A stretch of DNA of 64,000 bases from Isoetes taiwanensis (Eukaryota; Streptophyta; Lycopodiopsida; Isoetales; Isoetaceae), in assembly GCA_021234155.1 (NCBI GenBank), contig JAJEKV010000110.1, forward strand, positions 436,187 to 500,186. The letters run 5' to 3'. The notes below the pieces were generated by a model. That model did no database searches. It saw only the letters and a program-made list of their open reading frames with translations, and had not been told where the DNA came from. Numbering within the stretch: the first letter of the stretch is position 1; the number at the start of each line of letters is the position of its first letter. Below, in pieces: positions 24,401-37,103 of this stretch. The translations under genes and the position numbers were made by a program.

Positions 24401-26024
24401 TCAGAACAGGGCGGGGGCCTTGTTTGCCATTGACAACCTATAATTGATAAGCCATGAGTCGGACTGAGGCAGTCTGATTCGTACCTGGAAGTTGAACTTG
24501 GACTTGAGGAAGCTGAGGACATGCCGTGGTGGTATAACCACATTCTGTGCAGTGATAGCACTGAGCCTTGGAAGGATCAAAAGGCTGATGGGGGCCTTGA
24601 CCCCTAGATTGCTGAGGTTGCTGAGCTTGTTGATATTGCTGAGGCGGATACGATTGTTGCTACTGTGGCGTGGTTTGCACCTGGAAAACCATTTTCTGTC
24701 TGAAAGGTGTGGGATATGAATGAGTACACTCTTCAGTGGCATGATTGCACATGTTGCATCGTTTACAATGAGGAGGACCATTGGTGGAGTTGCACTCATT
24801 GGCAAGAAGACCTTGATATTTACAGATGTGACACCAAATCTGAGTGCATTGAGGGTAGATTGTTGAGGCTGAACCGCATTCTGAGGAACCAGGACGGGAG
24901 GCATGAAAGGAAGTTCCGCGATGCCAACACCTCGCGAGGAGATGTTGACTGAGTGGTTGACTAATTCGATAGCCTGCTCCAAGATCTTGGGACAAAGGTA
25001 TCGGTCATGAGACGAATGGCAGGAGGAAGACCTTGCAGAAACCAGACAAGAATCTGGCTTTGCGTGGGGTACTCCTGGAGCTTGCTGATCAGAATGTGAA
25101 GGCGATCCGCGAAATCACACGCAGACTCCTTGGGCTGTTGCTGAAGATCATTGAGTTGCTTCAGATGTAACTGATCATCATCCGTGGTGCCATAATGGGA
25201 GAGAAACACAGTCTTCATCTCTTGCCAGTTTTGTTTCCAATGGCTTTTGTTGGCCATGAGCCACTGATGAGGGGCGCCTCGTAGCGTGGTGGAAAAGATG
25301 TGGAACTTGAGTTGAGGTTGAGCGTGGCCATTGAGGATAGTGCACTTTGATCCAGAGGCTTACCTTTAGTATTTTCGAAGGTGGGATACGTCAGCTTAAG
25401 ATTTTGAACAGGAGATGGAGGCGGACCTTGCGCAAAGACAGGTGGAGCATAAGCAGGAATATAGCTTTGTGGCACAGCCATGGGCTGGGAACAGGGCGGC
25501 ATAGAAACAGAAAAACCCGGAGGGCCAGAGAGAGGAGCATCCTGTGGCAAAGGACCATGGGAGCTCTCCTCATTAAGCTTGAGATCAGTAAGGTTGTAGA
25601 CAAGGAGGGCATGCTGAAAAGATGGGGAGGTCTGATATTCATGGACATGGGGAGGGCCGAAAGAGACATGAGAATAGCCCATCCCGGCAGGAGGAGAGGA
25701 AGGTTGCGAAGGCAGAGGGGTGTGACCCGAGGGGATATGAATGTAGGTGCTTTCCGGAGTTTGGAAATAATGAGGAGTGGGCTGGACTGGTGTATGATGT
25801 GGTGACCTGGGTTGGGAGCAATGTTTACATGCAGGGAGGGACCCTGGGCGAGAATGAACACGAGGGGTAGGCAGTGTCGACTGAGCTCTTGAGCGGACAC
25901 GGCCTCCCTCAATATCATAATCAGTGTCGTACATGTCTTTAGCAGCTTCTCTACACTGATGGCGCTCCAAGCGAGCCGCCATTTGGCAGAGGAGTTCTTC
26001 CGGGGTGAAAGCACGAGCAGACAT
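24401..26024 (-). pseudogene. Ty3 gag with zinc-knuckle region
   Basis: The likely start is MSARAFTPEELLCQMAARLE at 26024 (an in-frame ATG also exists at 26099). A proline-rich linker leads to the retrotransposon gag core, which crosses a frameshift near 25240 (HWKQNWQEMKTVFLSHYG, PKESACDFADRLHILISKL, FLQGLPPAIRLM). Three consecutive cysteine clusters follow at about 24850-24530. CKRCNMCNHATEEC is a true CX2CX4HX4C knuckle, while CHICKYQGLLANEC and CYHCTECGYTTTAC lack the histidine. The protein would package element RNA. Confidence 0.85.
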
Positions 26025-26113
26025 AATGAAAAGAAAGAAGGAAGAAAGATCAGACCCAGCAGCGGCGACAGTGTTTAGGGTCTGGGTTCGGGATCTCATG
26101 TAAGATAGCCCTC

Positions 26114-26632
26114 TGTCAGGACCCTTGCATCAAACCGGAGAATCCGGGCTGAGTGTCATGCGAGATTTTGCAAAAGAACAGAAAGAATGGAACAGAAATG
26201 AACAAACAACAAACAGTGAGAGAAAATAAGACTTCCTTGGTATCACTGAGTGTACATGAGCTCTTGAAAATAGAGAGGAAAAACTAGAGACAAGGACTAA
26301 GCTCATCTAAAAACATGAGTTCTAACTCTACTCATATATATAGTACAATGGCCTTGGGCCCAAAATAGGTATTTGGCATACCTCGCTACCAACTCCTGGA
26401 TCAAAACCTGATTTTCTGGAAGTCTGGCGGTGCCTTCTTTATGTGCCTGGAATCACGCTAGTTCTGGACTGTACTTCTGCAGGGCCATCATTTATCTGTT
26501 CTTTGTCTCTTCGTGGTCTTTGGCGTGGTCTTTGGCGGGGGTCTACTTCCTGATGGTTGACCTGGTGCTTTATTCCTGGCCTGATCCGTGATCTTCATGA
26601 TTAGTCCTGTACCTGGACGTACAGGACTAACA
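26114..26632 (-). mobile_element. Candidate 5' LTR of the minus-strand Ty3 element
   Basis: The 519-bp segment upstream of gag starts (minus strand) TGTTAGTCCTGTACG and ends TCCTGACA, so it has TG..CA ends. It contains a TATA-like run (tatatata, 26333-26340) about mid-way. Neither a primer-binding site nor the matching 3' LTR was found, so the boundaries are tentative. Confidence 0.4.
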
Positions 26633-28160
26633 GTTGCTCTTTAGACTTCTTAAGTAAAGCAAGAGAACTTTGCAAATCCTAATAACATTTTACATAACAT
26701 CATGTTCCTACAAATAACCATACAGAATGCTACAGACATTCCAAGAGACTAAATCCATTTAAACACCAGCAAATCTCTTATAAATATCATATATGGGCGG
26801 ATGGGATGGAGTTCAGTGTACATTAGTCAGAGATAAAAAGGTTGAAAGCAAAGCACCCTGGCGCAATCTTGACATGGATCCTTGGCCAGATATTTCAATC
26901 TCGATATAGATGCCTGGCCGATTAAACAATCAAATTTGGGTTTAAACAGAAGAAGTCAGCTCAAATTTGGGTTTAAATCTAGACTTTGTCACTCAATCAA
27001 AACTATTTGAAGACAGATATTGACAAAAAGAACAGCGGAAGTAATAGATTGATTTGGTTAGAAATTCTGCCCACCGCAGATACATTATATAGTTACGAAG
27101 AGACACAGACACCAAAGCTAATAAACATAACTCTGTACAGAGAGACACAACTTTTTGGAATGGTCACACCCTTTGGGCCACATCACTGATCTGCCTACGT
27201 CAGCAAGATCGTCGCTGTGCATATCGGGGACATATTCTAAACAGACATCGAGTCTAAAATCTGGCATTAATGCGAGTACAACAACCAGCTTTCTATCCAT
27301 CTAATATGCAAGTTCACCTTTAATGCCGTGCCGCTGGTGGCGGTAACAGCTGAAGTCGAACCACAACAGACTACTGGAGCATTTGAGACCTCTGCGTTTC
27401 ACAGAAGGTATGAAGTCGAACCCCAAAAATATCCACAAAGCATTTTCAGCTTCCATTTCCAAGGGTGAACCCGATGAGCAGGATCATCCAGAAGAGAAGA
27501 TATTATAGAAATTCAAATCGCCTTGAAAATGGCAATTTTTTGCAGCAGTTTACAGGAAAAAATTTGGAGGTTTCCATTTGGAAAATTCCCATTTTGCCCA
27601 GCAAATAACATAACAGATACAATTCCTCTAAAATTTTTGCATGGCAGAGATTGCAGGATGCATTCTGCTTGTCAAATGCTAAGCAATACTCTGTTTTGGA
27701 GGCAAATATTTCGTGCCCACAAGAGAAAAGACATACCATAGGTTTTGAGGGAGTATCCTTCATGCATGCATTCGATAAAAAGGGACATCTAGTTTGTTAT
27801 AATGTATTTGGATCTTTTGAAGACAAACATCTGTATAAAGAAGCATTTGGGGACCAATCTAGGACACAGGAATTTCTAGTTTGGAGGAGTTAAAAGCTCC
27901 CCCAAGCATGTTAGATCTTCAAAATTCAAAGTGCTGCCTCGGTTTCTACTGTTCTTGCACCAAAATATGCACCAAAATCTTGTTTTCTGCATTTTCTTTT
28001 TCTTTCTCTCTTTCTGGAATGAATATGAAATACAAAAATCTGTTCCGATATCGGAACACAAATATTCTCTGTTTTTTCTTGGTTCTTAAAACAAAAAAAT
28101 CGTCAATTCTGACCAATTTGGCTCGTCCTTGGCTACTTCTGTACGAACCTTGGCTGGAAT
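26633..28160. other. Intergenic, no gene recognised
   Basis: Short chance ORFs only. No transposon signature is visible. Confidence 0.45.
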
Positions 28161-28167
28161 TATAGAG

Positions 28168-28263
28168 GGGGTAATGGCCAAGAGTAGGTCATTTCGGTTT
28201 ATAATGGCTTGGCGGTAGGCCAGGTCATGACCTGGCGAAATAGCCTACTCTCGGCCATTACCC
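28168..28263. repeat. Fold-back hairpin, 96 bp
   Basis: The arms 'ggtaatggccaagagtaggt' (from 28170) and 'cctactctcggccattacc' (to 28262) are inverted copies with a few mismatches. The centre contains the perfect 16-bp palindrome ccaggtcatgacctgg (28220-28235). The arm sequence gtaatggcca..gtaggt also forms the ends of the element at 40692-41171, suggesting one fold-back family. Confidence 0.8.
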
Positions 28264-29173
28264 GACGTAAAGGTCCAGACCATGCAATTTCGTCCGCCAC
28301 ATGTGCGATGATGTGGCGGAGGTATAAAACATTTTTTTCATGTTAGTAACCCCTTTTTTGCGTTATCCTCGAACTCCGGCGATGGCGCTCTGTGTTTTGC
28401 TAACTTCAGCTATGGCGCCCGTTGCTTTTTGGCTGGCGCTGGGCTTCAATCTAGTGTTGCTACTCGCTGACAGAAGAATTTGGCGAATTTGCAAAGTTTC
28501 TTGAGAGGTTTTCTGATTTTTTGATCTCCGGCTATGGTGCTTGTTGCTTTCTTGTCAGGTGATGCGTTCTAATCTTCTGCTGCTGCTTCATTACGAAGTT
28601 TGGCGTCTGTAGAGAGGTCTTCTTGATAAAAGTTGTTGCATGCAAGTTTTAACTTGCTTTTTCCTTATTTGGCATCTTTAACAAGTGTTTGGAGGCATGG
28701 ATCTTCATTCATGTTCATGTTGTAATGTATGGATTATTTTTTCAAGATTCTAACATTGTTATGTCTTTTTCTTGCAGGTTTCCATGGAGAGGGTTTTCTT
28801 GTAGTTTTTTCGTGCAGGTTTTTCTTGCAGGTTTCCATGGAGATTGTGTTGATCTAAAAGATATGAATACTGTGCTCGAAGGTCTTAAGAAAAAATGTTG
28901 AAGACTTGATCCTTTTTTTATTTTGATTTCTGGAATGAATATCATTGATCTCGATCTCTTGTACTTCAGGGCTTTTTAATGCAATGGAAATTAGTTTTTT
29001 CAAAAACTTGTATTACTATGGAAAAATTTGTATTGTCTAAGGAAAAACTTGTATGGAAAAACTTGTATTGTCTAAGGAAAAACTTGTATTATTTAAAGAA
29101 AAGGCTAAGCCATTATGGTTTATAATGGCAGTCTGAAAAACAATGAAATTGCATGATTTTGACCTTTACGGCC
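28264..29173. repeat. Region bounded by inverted repeats, possible small DNA element
   Basis: 'cgtaaaggtccagaccatgc' and neighbouring bases at about 28266-28290 are mirrored by 'gcatgattttgacctttacg' at about 29154-29173. Inside are two copies of 'caggtttccatgga' (about 28777 and 28828) and a short tandem repeat of 'ggaaaaacttgtattgtcta' (29019-29090). No transposase is seen. It could be a non-autonomous transposon or two unrelated insertions. Confidence 0.4.
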
Positions 29174-30246
29174 CAGCAAAAGGCTACATGCTTCAGTTTA
29201 CCCTGAGAATGAATTGGACTCCAGATCAAAATATGTTAACTCTGTTAACGAGTGGGGATACATGAGATTATTTTTTTTTAAATAATCTAAGCGGCCTAAT
29301 CATGGTTAGATGTGTACCAAGGCTGTAGGATGTTGCCTCCAGAATCTGCCTGAATTTGTCTGTGGCAAGGTAAGCCTAGCGCCAATGCAACAGAAATTTT
29401 AGCGCTTCAAATGCCTGAATTAGTGTTAAGGGCTGGAGCAGTATACTTTTCAGAGCCACACAAAAGGATTGGCGCTAAAGCTGAAGGCAAGCAAGCAGCA
29501 GAGGAACCACAACACAAATGGGTGTCGTCTGAAAAACCATAGACGCCGGAAAAAGTATCTGCAATTCAAAAAATGCTAATTTTAACTTCATGCTGGAAAG
29601 TTGGATATCTATAATTTCAAAAAGGCAGCTAGTAATCATATATATGGGAAGATAAGGCACACCATATAAAAAAGTCTGTGTCGAACCAAGGAAATAGTAT
29701 TAAGACAGACGAATGTTTTTGTCTCTATTTTTGTGTTGGCAAAGGGAAATCTAGATAATGTAATAGACCTTTATTTCTAGGTGGCATGACCTTTACAATT
29801 TCTAGGCATTGCTAGCATTGGCAGAACCTTTTAGCCGACAAGACGAACATCGCATTGTCAGTTTACCATCTCTGGTTCGTTAAGACATGATCTTGCATGT
29901 TTGAAGACTTTATCTCGAGACATGGTCTTGCATGGTCGCAATGATTAAGGAACATTGACTAAATGTAATATGCACTTTTAAATCTAATAATATTCTCTTA
30001 GTTAGTACTTAGCAGTTTTAAGAAGTCAATTGAGTAATTTTGTATGTTGCCATAATGCTTGATTCTTCTGACACAATTTTATAACAAAAAAGACTAAGAT
30101 CTAAATTTCGTTGAGCATAGCAACTTCAACAAGACTCTCTTTTGTATTAACGAACTCGGGCATGAAGACATAGAAAGGAGAGGGGAAAAAAATTATGAGA
30201 AGCAGATTAGAGAAAGTAGAAGTTTAGAAGGAAAAAAGAGAGTTTG
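29174..30246. other. Intergenic, nothing recognised
   Basis: AT-rich sequence with only short ORFs, ending at the LTR. Confidence 0.45.
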
Positions 30247-31749
30247 TGTGATGTTCCAAGAATCTACACGATGCTCCCATCGTAGAAATACAGGGAATTC
30301 CCCTCCCGTGGCGACTACATTACCATGGAAAGGCCCTCCGTCTAACTCGGACCACTTGGGATGGCCAAGTGTCTGGGTGAGGAACACGGAGATGTCATTC
30401 GTCCCACGTCCTCTATGGGAGTCCTATACAGCAGAAGTGTACATACATGTTAGCACATATCAATCATGTTCAAAATAATATACCACCATGAAGGGTAGTC
30501 CAGGCATCATCATATAAATAGCAATACAAATACAAGATAATAGAGGCAATATACCACCAATAAGGGGTCTACCCTGGGCTCAGACTCTAGGGGGTTGACT
30601 GGCGGTCAAGGCCTCAAGATGACAGCAGACAAAGATATAACATGGCATTGGCTAGCATAGGACAATGGCTAAAGTAGTTCATTCCATCCGCCCCTCCTGT
30701 GCACACTTTGAAAATAGGCTGAAACATGCTATGGCGTGATTTTAGCCTTCTGAAGACACAATCTCATGGAGTCACCCTATGAGACTACTCCCGGTTACAT
30801 CTCCCCGGTCCGATGAGGCAGGTCAGGGGGGCATCCCCTCCATGGGCGTGACAGATCCCTGGGTGTGCTAGAGAACACGTGCCACATCAGTGAGCCCCAC
30901 ATCCGTACCCGACTTACTCCCCTAAATCTAAAGGCCAGTTCACCTGCCCATTCGAGCCCCAAGACATCCATACAGGCACTCAACCCTAGGACCCAAGGAG
31001 TGTCAGACCCATATCCGGCCCTCTTCAGTGACCGACTATAAGCCAAGAGTCATGTAGTCACGCTAGGCAAGACTTCACCCCCATTTCACCATCATACCCG
31101 TTATCTGGTGCTGAATCACAGCATGACATCCACAACCAGGTGAGCTCTTGTGCACAAATCGCATTTACTGTGTCTTAAGGGTTCTAGCTAGAGAGATATC
31201 TACTAGCAGGAAGCTTTTAGGTCTCTACCCACCCTTAACCCCAACACACTAGAGAAACAGAAAGTGAGAACATAATCATAAACAAAGTATCCATCATCAT
31301 CTTAACAGTACATAATAGAGAAATTAACCATCCACGCATACAAGGGTTAGCTAAACCACAAGCTAACTAGGGACTAACCGGTCTCTTGGCTAGAATCGTT
31401 ATCACGAAAGGCCTCTCTTCTGGTCTGATTGCAGTGCTGGTAGCTCCTCCTTCCTCCAACTCTTCCGAAATCGATTTGGCGCAGAATTGGGGTTAGGGAC
31501 CCAATTTGAACCCCAATATTAGCAAGTTCCACCTAGCCAATTGATTTGGGCTAGGTGGCTCTCCCTAATTAGTTAACTTTTACTAATTAATCTAATTAGG
31601 TTATTTAACTTACTAACAATTCAGCATAGCTAACAAAAGCCTTTTAGGTCAATCCAAGTTAACCCCTAGTGACCCATAAGGATCTACTATACCCTAATGA
31701 CGTGTCATGGTATGTATGCATATATTGTATACATGCGGGGAATGTCATA
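30247..31749 (-). mobile_element. 3' LTR of a second Ty3 chromovirus-type element
   Basis: Read on the minus strand this 1.5-kb segment starts TATGACATTCC and ends GGAACATCACA. It is homologous along most of its length to the LTRs at 47912-49405 and 61442-62843; shared stretches include 'cagcaccagataacg', 'gatttaggggagtaagtcgg', 'aaatcacgccatagcatgtt' and 'gatgggagcatcgt'. A polypurine tract (aaggggggagaa on minus, 31750-31761) lies directly before its start, as expected for a 3' LTR. The first 300 bp have diverged from the other LTRs. Confidence 0.88.
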
Positions 31750-31761
31750 TTCTCCCCCCTT
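31750..31761 (-). other. Polypurine tract
   Basis: Minus-strand aaggggggagaa adjacent to the LTR start, the site where plus-strand DNA synthesis is primed in LTR retrotransposons. Confidence 0.75.
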
Positions 31762-31785
31762 GGAATAATATTGTCCTTAGCATTG

Positions 31786-32526
31786 GGGTTATTTTAATAA
31801 GAAACAAATGAAGTCGAAGAAAATAAATTTATTTCATGAGGTAATATAGTATTACAAAATTGAAAGTTGTTTTCAGACCGTAGTCCAATCATAGCAGATA
31901 ATAAACACGATATCACAAAATTACATAGAAGCACACATGCAGAGCACACTTGAATAAGAGATGGCCCCAGACTGAGGCCTTAAATCTTCTGGAGGTACTA
32001 CAACATGCGCTACTGGCCTGCAGAATTACAGTACATCAGTACTTATAAAGTAATTATTATAATAATATTATTAATCTTGCCTCGGGTCGACCCTTAGGGT
32101 CATGAGGCATCATTTACAATGAGATGTTCTCCAGTTTCAATATAAGAGCTCGATGCCTTTCAACATCTAGCATAAATTTACCCAATTGATTTGGGCCCCT
32201 TTGTAACAGATCATAAAAGGAAGTCTCAGTTATACCATGTCTCTGTCTTATGCTCCTGTATTGGCTACAAAAAAGGAATGTATGTGATTCGTCTTCCACC
32301 TGGTCTTCATCGCAGCACTTACAAATGCGCTCTTCTCTTGGAATTTGGTTCCACCTACCTGTCTCCACATTTAGTCTATGAGAGCTCGTGCGATATCTAG
32401 CAATTACCCTCCTTATCCACATTGCTTTTGATTTTTGCAGATAATCCTGCTCCGTGTAAATTATCATTGGATTGATTTCAGCCCTATAAAAATCAAGACG
32501 TGTGCTATGCTTTTGGCACATCCTCT
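31786..32526 (-). mobile_element. LINE 3' fragment inside the element's 3' untranslated region
   Basis: Minus-strand 32521-32114 encodes 135 residues with the LINE RT C-terminal zinc-binding signature (ICKCCDEDQVEDESHTFLFC). The sequences on both sides (32527-32652 and 31762-31785) match consecutive parts of the 3' region of the element at 47912-62843 (60976-61120 and 61405-61430), so the LINE landed in, and replaced about 300 bp of, that region. Confidence 0.8.
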
Positions 32527-32765
<239 letters not shown>

Positions 32766-34870
32766 CCAAACTGGTGAGAGTGGAAATCGCATTACAATGC
32801 GTTCGGGTTACCAATGGATGTCTGGACAGTGCATCGGCAACAACATTATGCTTGTCTGGCTTATAGAGTACTTCAAAGTTATATTCCTCCAGAAATTCCA
32901 TCCATCGCCATTGTCTAAGGTTGAGGTGGGGTTACATGAAATGTATTGGAGACTTTGGTGATCCCTATCCAATTGGAATTGTCTCTCAAATAAGTAATGC
33001 CTCATATACGCAAGGCATGCACGACTATAGGTAATTCTTGGTCATGCATGGGATATCACTGCTCTGCATCATTCATCTTTCTAGAATCATATGCAATTAC
33101 CCTACCTTCTTGCATTAATACTCCGCCTGTGGCGATTTTACAGGCGTCTGTGGCAACCCACTTATCTTTCTGAGGATCTAGCAAGATAAGAACTGGAGCG
33201 GTTGCCAAGGCATCCTTCAAGGACTGAAATTTGGCCTGGACCTTCTCCTTCCAGTGCGCCATCCAATCCCTAACCTTCTCATATTTTGTAAGATCTGTAA
33301 GAGGCGCTGCAAGCTTAGCGAAGTCCTTAATAAATTTGCGGTAATAACCCGCCAATCCTAGAAATATTCGTTGGGATCGGCCAATCTTTTACCGCCTCAA
33401 TCTTGGCTGGATCTTTTGCTATCCCTTCAGCAAACACAATGTATCCCAAATAATCGACCTTGGTGGTCACAAATCTACACTTGGAAAACTTGGCATAAAG
33501 TTGATGGCGTCTCAACTTCTGCAGAGCCAACCGAAGATGACACTCATGGTCTTCTAAGGGTTTATTGTATACGAGGATATCATCAAAGAAAATGATGACA
33601 AAGTCATCAAGATATTTGCGAAAGACATCATTCATTAATCTCATGAATGTAGCAGGGGCATTAGTTAGCCCAAATGGCATAACAGTGAATTCATAGTGCC
33701 CATAACGTGTCTGAAAGGCGGATTTATAGATGTCATCCTCTTTAATTCTTATCTGGTGATATCCTGAGCGAAGATCAATCTTTGCAAAATAATTGCCCCC
33801 TTGCAATTGATCCATTAAGTCATCGGCACGCGGTAGAACATATCGATTCTTGATTGTGTGCGTATTCAATTGTATGTAGTGCACATGCGCAAGGTACCAT
33901 GCTTTTTCTTCACAAACAAAATAGGGGCACCAAAAGGTGATATACTTGGCATAATGAATTCCAACTTAAGAAGCTCTTACAACTGCTTCTTAAGCTCTGC
34001 CAATTCTAGTGTACTAATTCGGTATGGAGCCTTACTCGTAGGTTTAGTACCTGTCTCCAATATGATTTCACATTCCATGCCTCGGAAAGTTGGTAACTTT
34101 TGAATCTCATGCGGAAAAAGGTTGTGGAATTCATGAAGTACGGCAGCAATTGCTTGGGGCAAGCTGTCAATGACTTCTTCCTATTTGGACTTGGCCTCTA
34201 TTGATGCAAGTCTAACAATGCAAGCAACCTGATATCTCTTGATGGCTTTATCCAACTGATGCAATGAAATACACTGCATAATTGACATAACTGGTTTACC
34301 TGCTATAGTTACACGACCTCCATTAGTTGCGTTAAAGGTGATTTCTCGCTTTTCACAATCAATGTTTGCCTTTGCAGCAGCCAAGAACTCCATACCCACA
34401 ATGAGATCATATCAGCCGATGTTCTTAATCTCGGCTTCTAGAGCAACGGGTGCTCCTGGTAGCTGAATGTTCAAATTGATATGTCAGCCTTGAGTATGAT
34501 GCATGGCTCCACTAGCCAGCGTAATTAGACGTGGGTTTGATTTCAAAGGAGTAAGCTGTAAGACTTCCGCCATTCTAGGTGAGGCAAAATTGTGCATAGT
34601 ACCCGTGTCCATAAGGATGACAAAAGGTTTACAGTCTACTTGGCCAACCGTCGATATGACAGAAGGTTGACGATTTGCTTGATTTGTTTCAATAGCGGCA
34701 TAAATATGAGACTCACCTTATATATAGTCTGGGGCCTCATCGTTTAGCAATGGTTGGAGGTTCGTATGGGGCTATGACATCATGTCCCAATACACTTTGG
34801 CAAGAGCAGCTTGCGCAGCTTTAGTGACATAGGGGCAATCCTGCATATGGTGTCCTGGTCAAAAACATTG
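32766..34870 (-). pseudogene. Second Ty3 element: protease, RT, RNase H (no integrase)
   Basis: Minus-strand order. A zinc-knuckle tail and protease with LMDTGTMHNFASP (about 34625) are followed by YDLIVGMEFLAAAKANIDCE (34410-34350). The RT pieces come next: [15 protein letters not shown] (34000), [17 protein letters not shown] and [11 protein letters not shown] (33850-33760), [13 protein letters not shown], and [10 protein letters not shown] (33590). Then come [21 protein letters not shown] and an RNase H core (VATDACKIATGGVL, DRDHQSLQY). Several frameshifts and stops are present. Sequence and order closely follow the element at 47912-62843. The 5' end is lost at about 34870 and the integrase is deleted. 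Confidence 0.9.
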
Positions 34871-34937
34871 AAAACAGACCTCACAAAGCAGACACAAGAA
34901 GAAAGCAAAGCAGATAATCATACAAGCATACCAGTGT

Positions 34938-36528
34938 CTAGTTGTTGTTCATAACAGCATTGTGGCGCCTGGCCAAAGTGTCAATTCGCCGCAATTCCCT
35001 GATAAGAAGAGCCCTTGCCAGATTCATATGCGCCCACATATGCTGGCGCTCATCTGTAGTCACCTCCACCTCTTCCCACTCCATGTGGGAAACGACCTCT
35101 TCAATCTTTGCAAGCGGCGGCCAAGGCGCATCTAAACAATCGGCGAGGCGCCCGCCGGACTTCGGCAAGAGTATTAATACTAACAATGCTTGAGACAACT
35201 TCCATAGCAACCTGCACACGATCCCTGTTCAGAGAGAATGCAACAGGAGAGGGCATTGCATTATGAATTACATCATGGATACTTGGCCCCGGAGCAGCAG
35301 GCCTGTGAGGAGGGGAAGATGGGGCCTCTTCATCACTGTCAATGTTAATCCGCCATCCCCACGGTTGGCCTCATCGGACAACTCCAGCGGGGCTCTTTGG
35401 TAGCGGCGGCCCCATTCCCAATCTCCATCCATACAATCCCATTACCCGCGTTCCATCTCTAGTCGGGCATAAAGAAATAGCGCAAACAAAGATGCAAAAT
35501 CAAAACAAAGAGAAACATATGTACAAAAACACGGGGCAGCCCCCTACAAGCCTGGTCACCCAATTGCCATTGTGTAATCCGTGGTGTCAAGAGGTATGAA
35601 ATCAGTCCCGGGCATGTCCACGGCGGCTGGGGCTGAAATCATCATCCTCCCCTTCCACGAAGTTCTCATCCATATCTCGAGTGCGTGGCCCTCATCCCAA
35701 TATCGTTTTCTACCCTTCACAATCCATTTGAATGGGTTCCATCCCAAGGGATGCCATCACGAAGACACACCTCACATCACTTGGCAAAGCGACTTTGGGT
35801 TTAGTGTCAGGTGCCAGGCGGCCTTCACTCTATGCTCAGATATAAAAGCAGTGTTAGATGGAAGGATCCAGCTAGTAGACAATACGAATTTACCGGTTCT
35901 AAGCATCCTAGTGATTGTGTATACAAGGCTAGAACTCAGCCGCCTTCCCCCATGATAGTTCACAAAATGAAGGGCTCTTCCCAAGAGGTTCCTGTTATCC
36001 AAAACTACCACATGCTTGATGTCCCCTGTACCATAGAGCAGGTACAGGTCCTTGCCCATCTCCAACTGGCGCTCAGAAACATTCTTTGTGTGCAACTTGA
36101 AGTGGGGCTTCCCCATATCCTTCATGCAATACCCTATTAGCCCCTCGAAACAATGGAGCCTGCTATTCTTTTAACGCCTTACAAACAAGAACAACCCCCA
36201 CAGGCTTCTTACCTCCCCACCCAAACCTCCGCTTCATGGCCAAATTCACAACTCTAGGGGACTTGAGAGCAAGCCTAAAGACACACTGGTAATGCAGGTG
36301 ATCTAAGTCACTGCCCCTCTCTGCTGCAACAACACCTGAAACACAGTCCTTCTCACAGAAATTAATGAGCACGTCATAGAACTCTGGGGGTGCATCCATG
36401 CCTGCCACACCCAGTGTCACACTCACGTCTATGAGGCCTATGCCTTCATCCTCAACACCATTTCTGCATGCCTCCACACCAGACCTCCCAGAAGAAGAGT
36501 CTGGCTGCCCGCCCTGCTCTTCTAGCAT
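34938..36528 (-). pseudogene. HUH-endonuclease (Rep-like) transposon protein, frameshifted
   Basis: Minus-strand 36528-36163 encodes IDVSVTLGVAGMD and GVVAAERGSDLDHLHYQCVF, whose HLH is a good HUH metal-binding motif after an ERG turn. One base out of frame, 36170-35772 continues CFEGLIGYCMKDMGKPHFKL, whose YCMKD fits the catalytic tyrosine motif of Rep/relaxase-type HUH nucleases. The remaining C-terminal parts (35747-35556, 35340-34938) are open but unrecognised. HUH nucleases nick single strands and drive rolling-circle-like transposition; eukaryotic transposons with a lone HUH nuclease (Replitron type) or a helicase fusion (Helitrons) are known. No helicase is seen, so a Helitron is unlikely. 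The frame break may be a single indel, and introns downstream cannot be excluded. Confidence 0.6.
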
Positions 36529-37103
36529 CCCTCCTCATGGAAACAAAACAAACACAACAGGGAAAAACACAAGGAAAACACAAGGAAATCTGAAGCTCAC
36601 ATGGTTAGGTACGCAGGCCGGCTCCAAGCTCAGGATTTATAGACTGTAAGAGGGCCGGATTCCCCATCTTATCCACTTCCAGCTTGCCAGGAACAGAAAG
36701 AGGCACCTTCCAAACATAGCGCCTGCATCAAACCATGCACCCGACATGCTTGCCCACATCCGGCTGACTCCACAAATACAGCGACACAATTTGCCCTATT
36801 TCCATACTAAATTTCATACACTACATAACTTTAACCTTTAAAACCATATGTCATAAACATACGGTTTCACAAACTGGGCCAGCTTATTGCGAAGTAACCC
36901 AATCATGCCACGTAAAGTTCGGAGGGAGGATATTTCGCCATATTTCAGGCCCATCTTAAAACAGATAATCGCTTCCTCTCCTCCGATGTTGGCTTCATCT
37001 CCTCCGATGCTGGCTGATAACGGAGTAATCAAACTTTTGTGGCTACGATGGCGCCATGTGGCAAGAAATATCCTCCCCCCCTTAACTTTACCGTGAGAAA
37101 ATA
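36529..37103. other. Intergenic spacer, nothing firm
   Basis: Spacer between the divergently placed HUH gene and rpL10. A 13-base tandem duplication (tcctccgatg..ggct) occurs at about 36977-37017. No promoter element can be placed with confidence. Confidence 0.45.

Larger units (their letters stand above)
19091..26632 (-). mobile_element. Ty3/gypsy element, non-chromodomain (OTA/Tat-like), degenerate
   Basis: Read on the minus strand, the order is candidate LTR (26632-26114), gag (26024-24401), protease (24266-23059), RT-RNase H (21971-20300) and integrase (about 20120-19091). The integrase ends in a GPY/F module (WLGPYQILQVVQPSVFKL) with no chromodomain. The RT carries LDYRKLN and FMDGFSGYNQI, as in the Athila/Tat group. 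Frameshifts and stops occur between gag halves, within RT (about 21400) and within integrase (20001, about 19390). A 1-kb LINE sits between protease and RT. I could not find the second LTR by eye. Confidence 0.9.

Noticed and set aside
26100-26160. Primer-binding site for the minus-strand Ty3 element
   Set aside because: The sequence after the candidate LTR does not match a tRNA 3' end that I can recognise, so no site is called.
34938-36528. Helitron
   Set aside because: HUH and tyrosine motifs are present, but no SF1 helicase domain or Helitron 3' hairpin with CTRR end was found.
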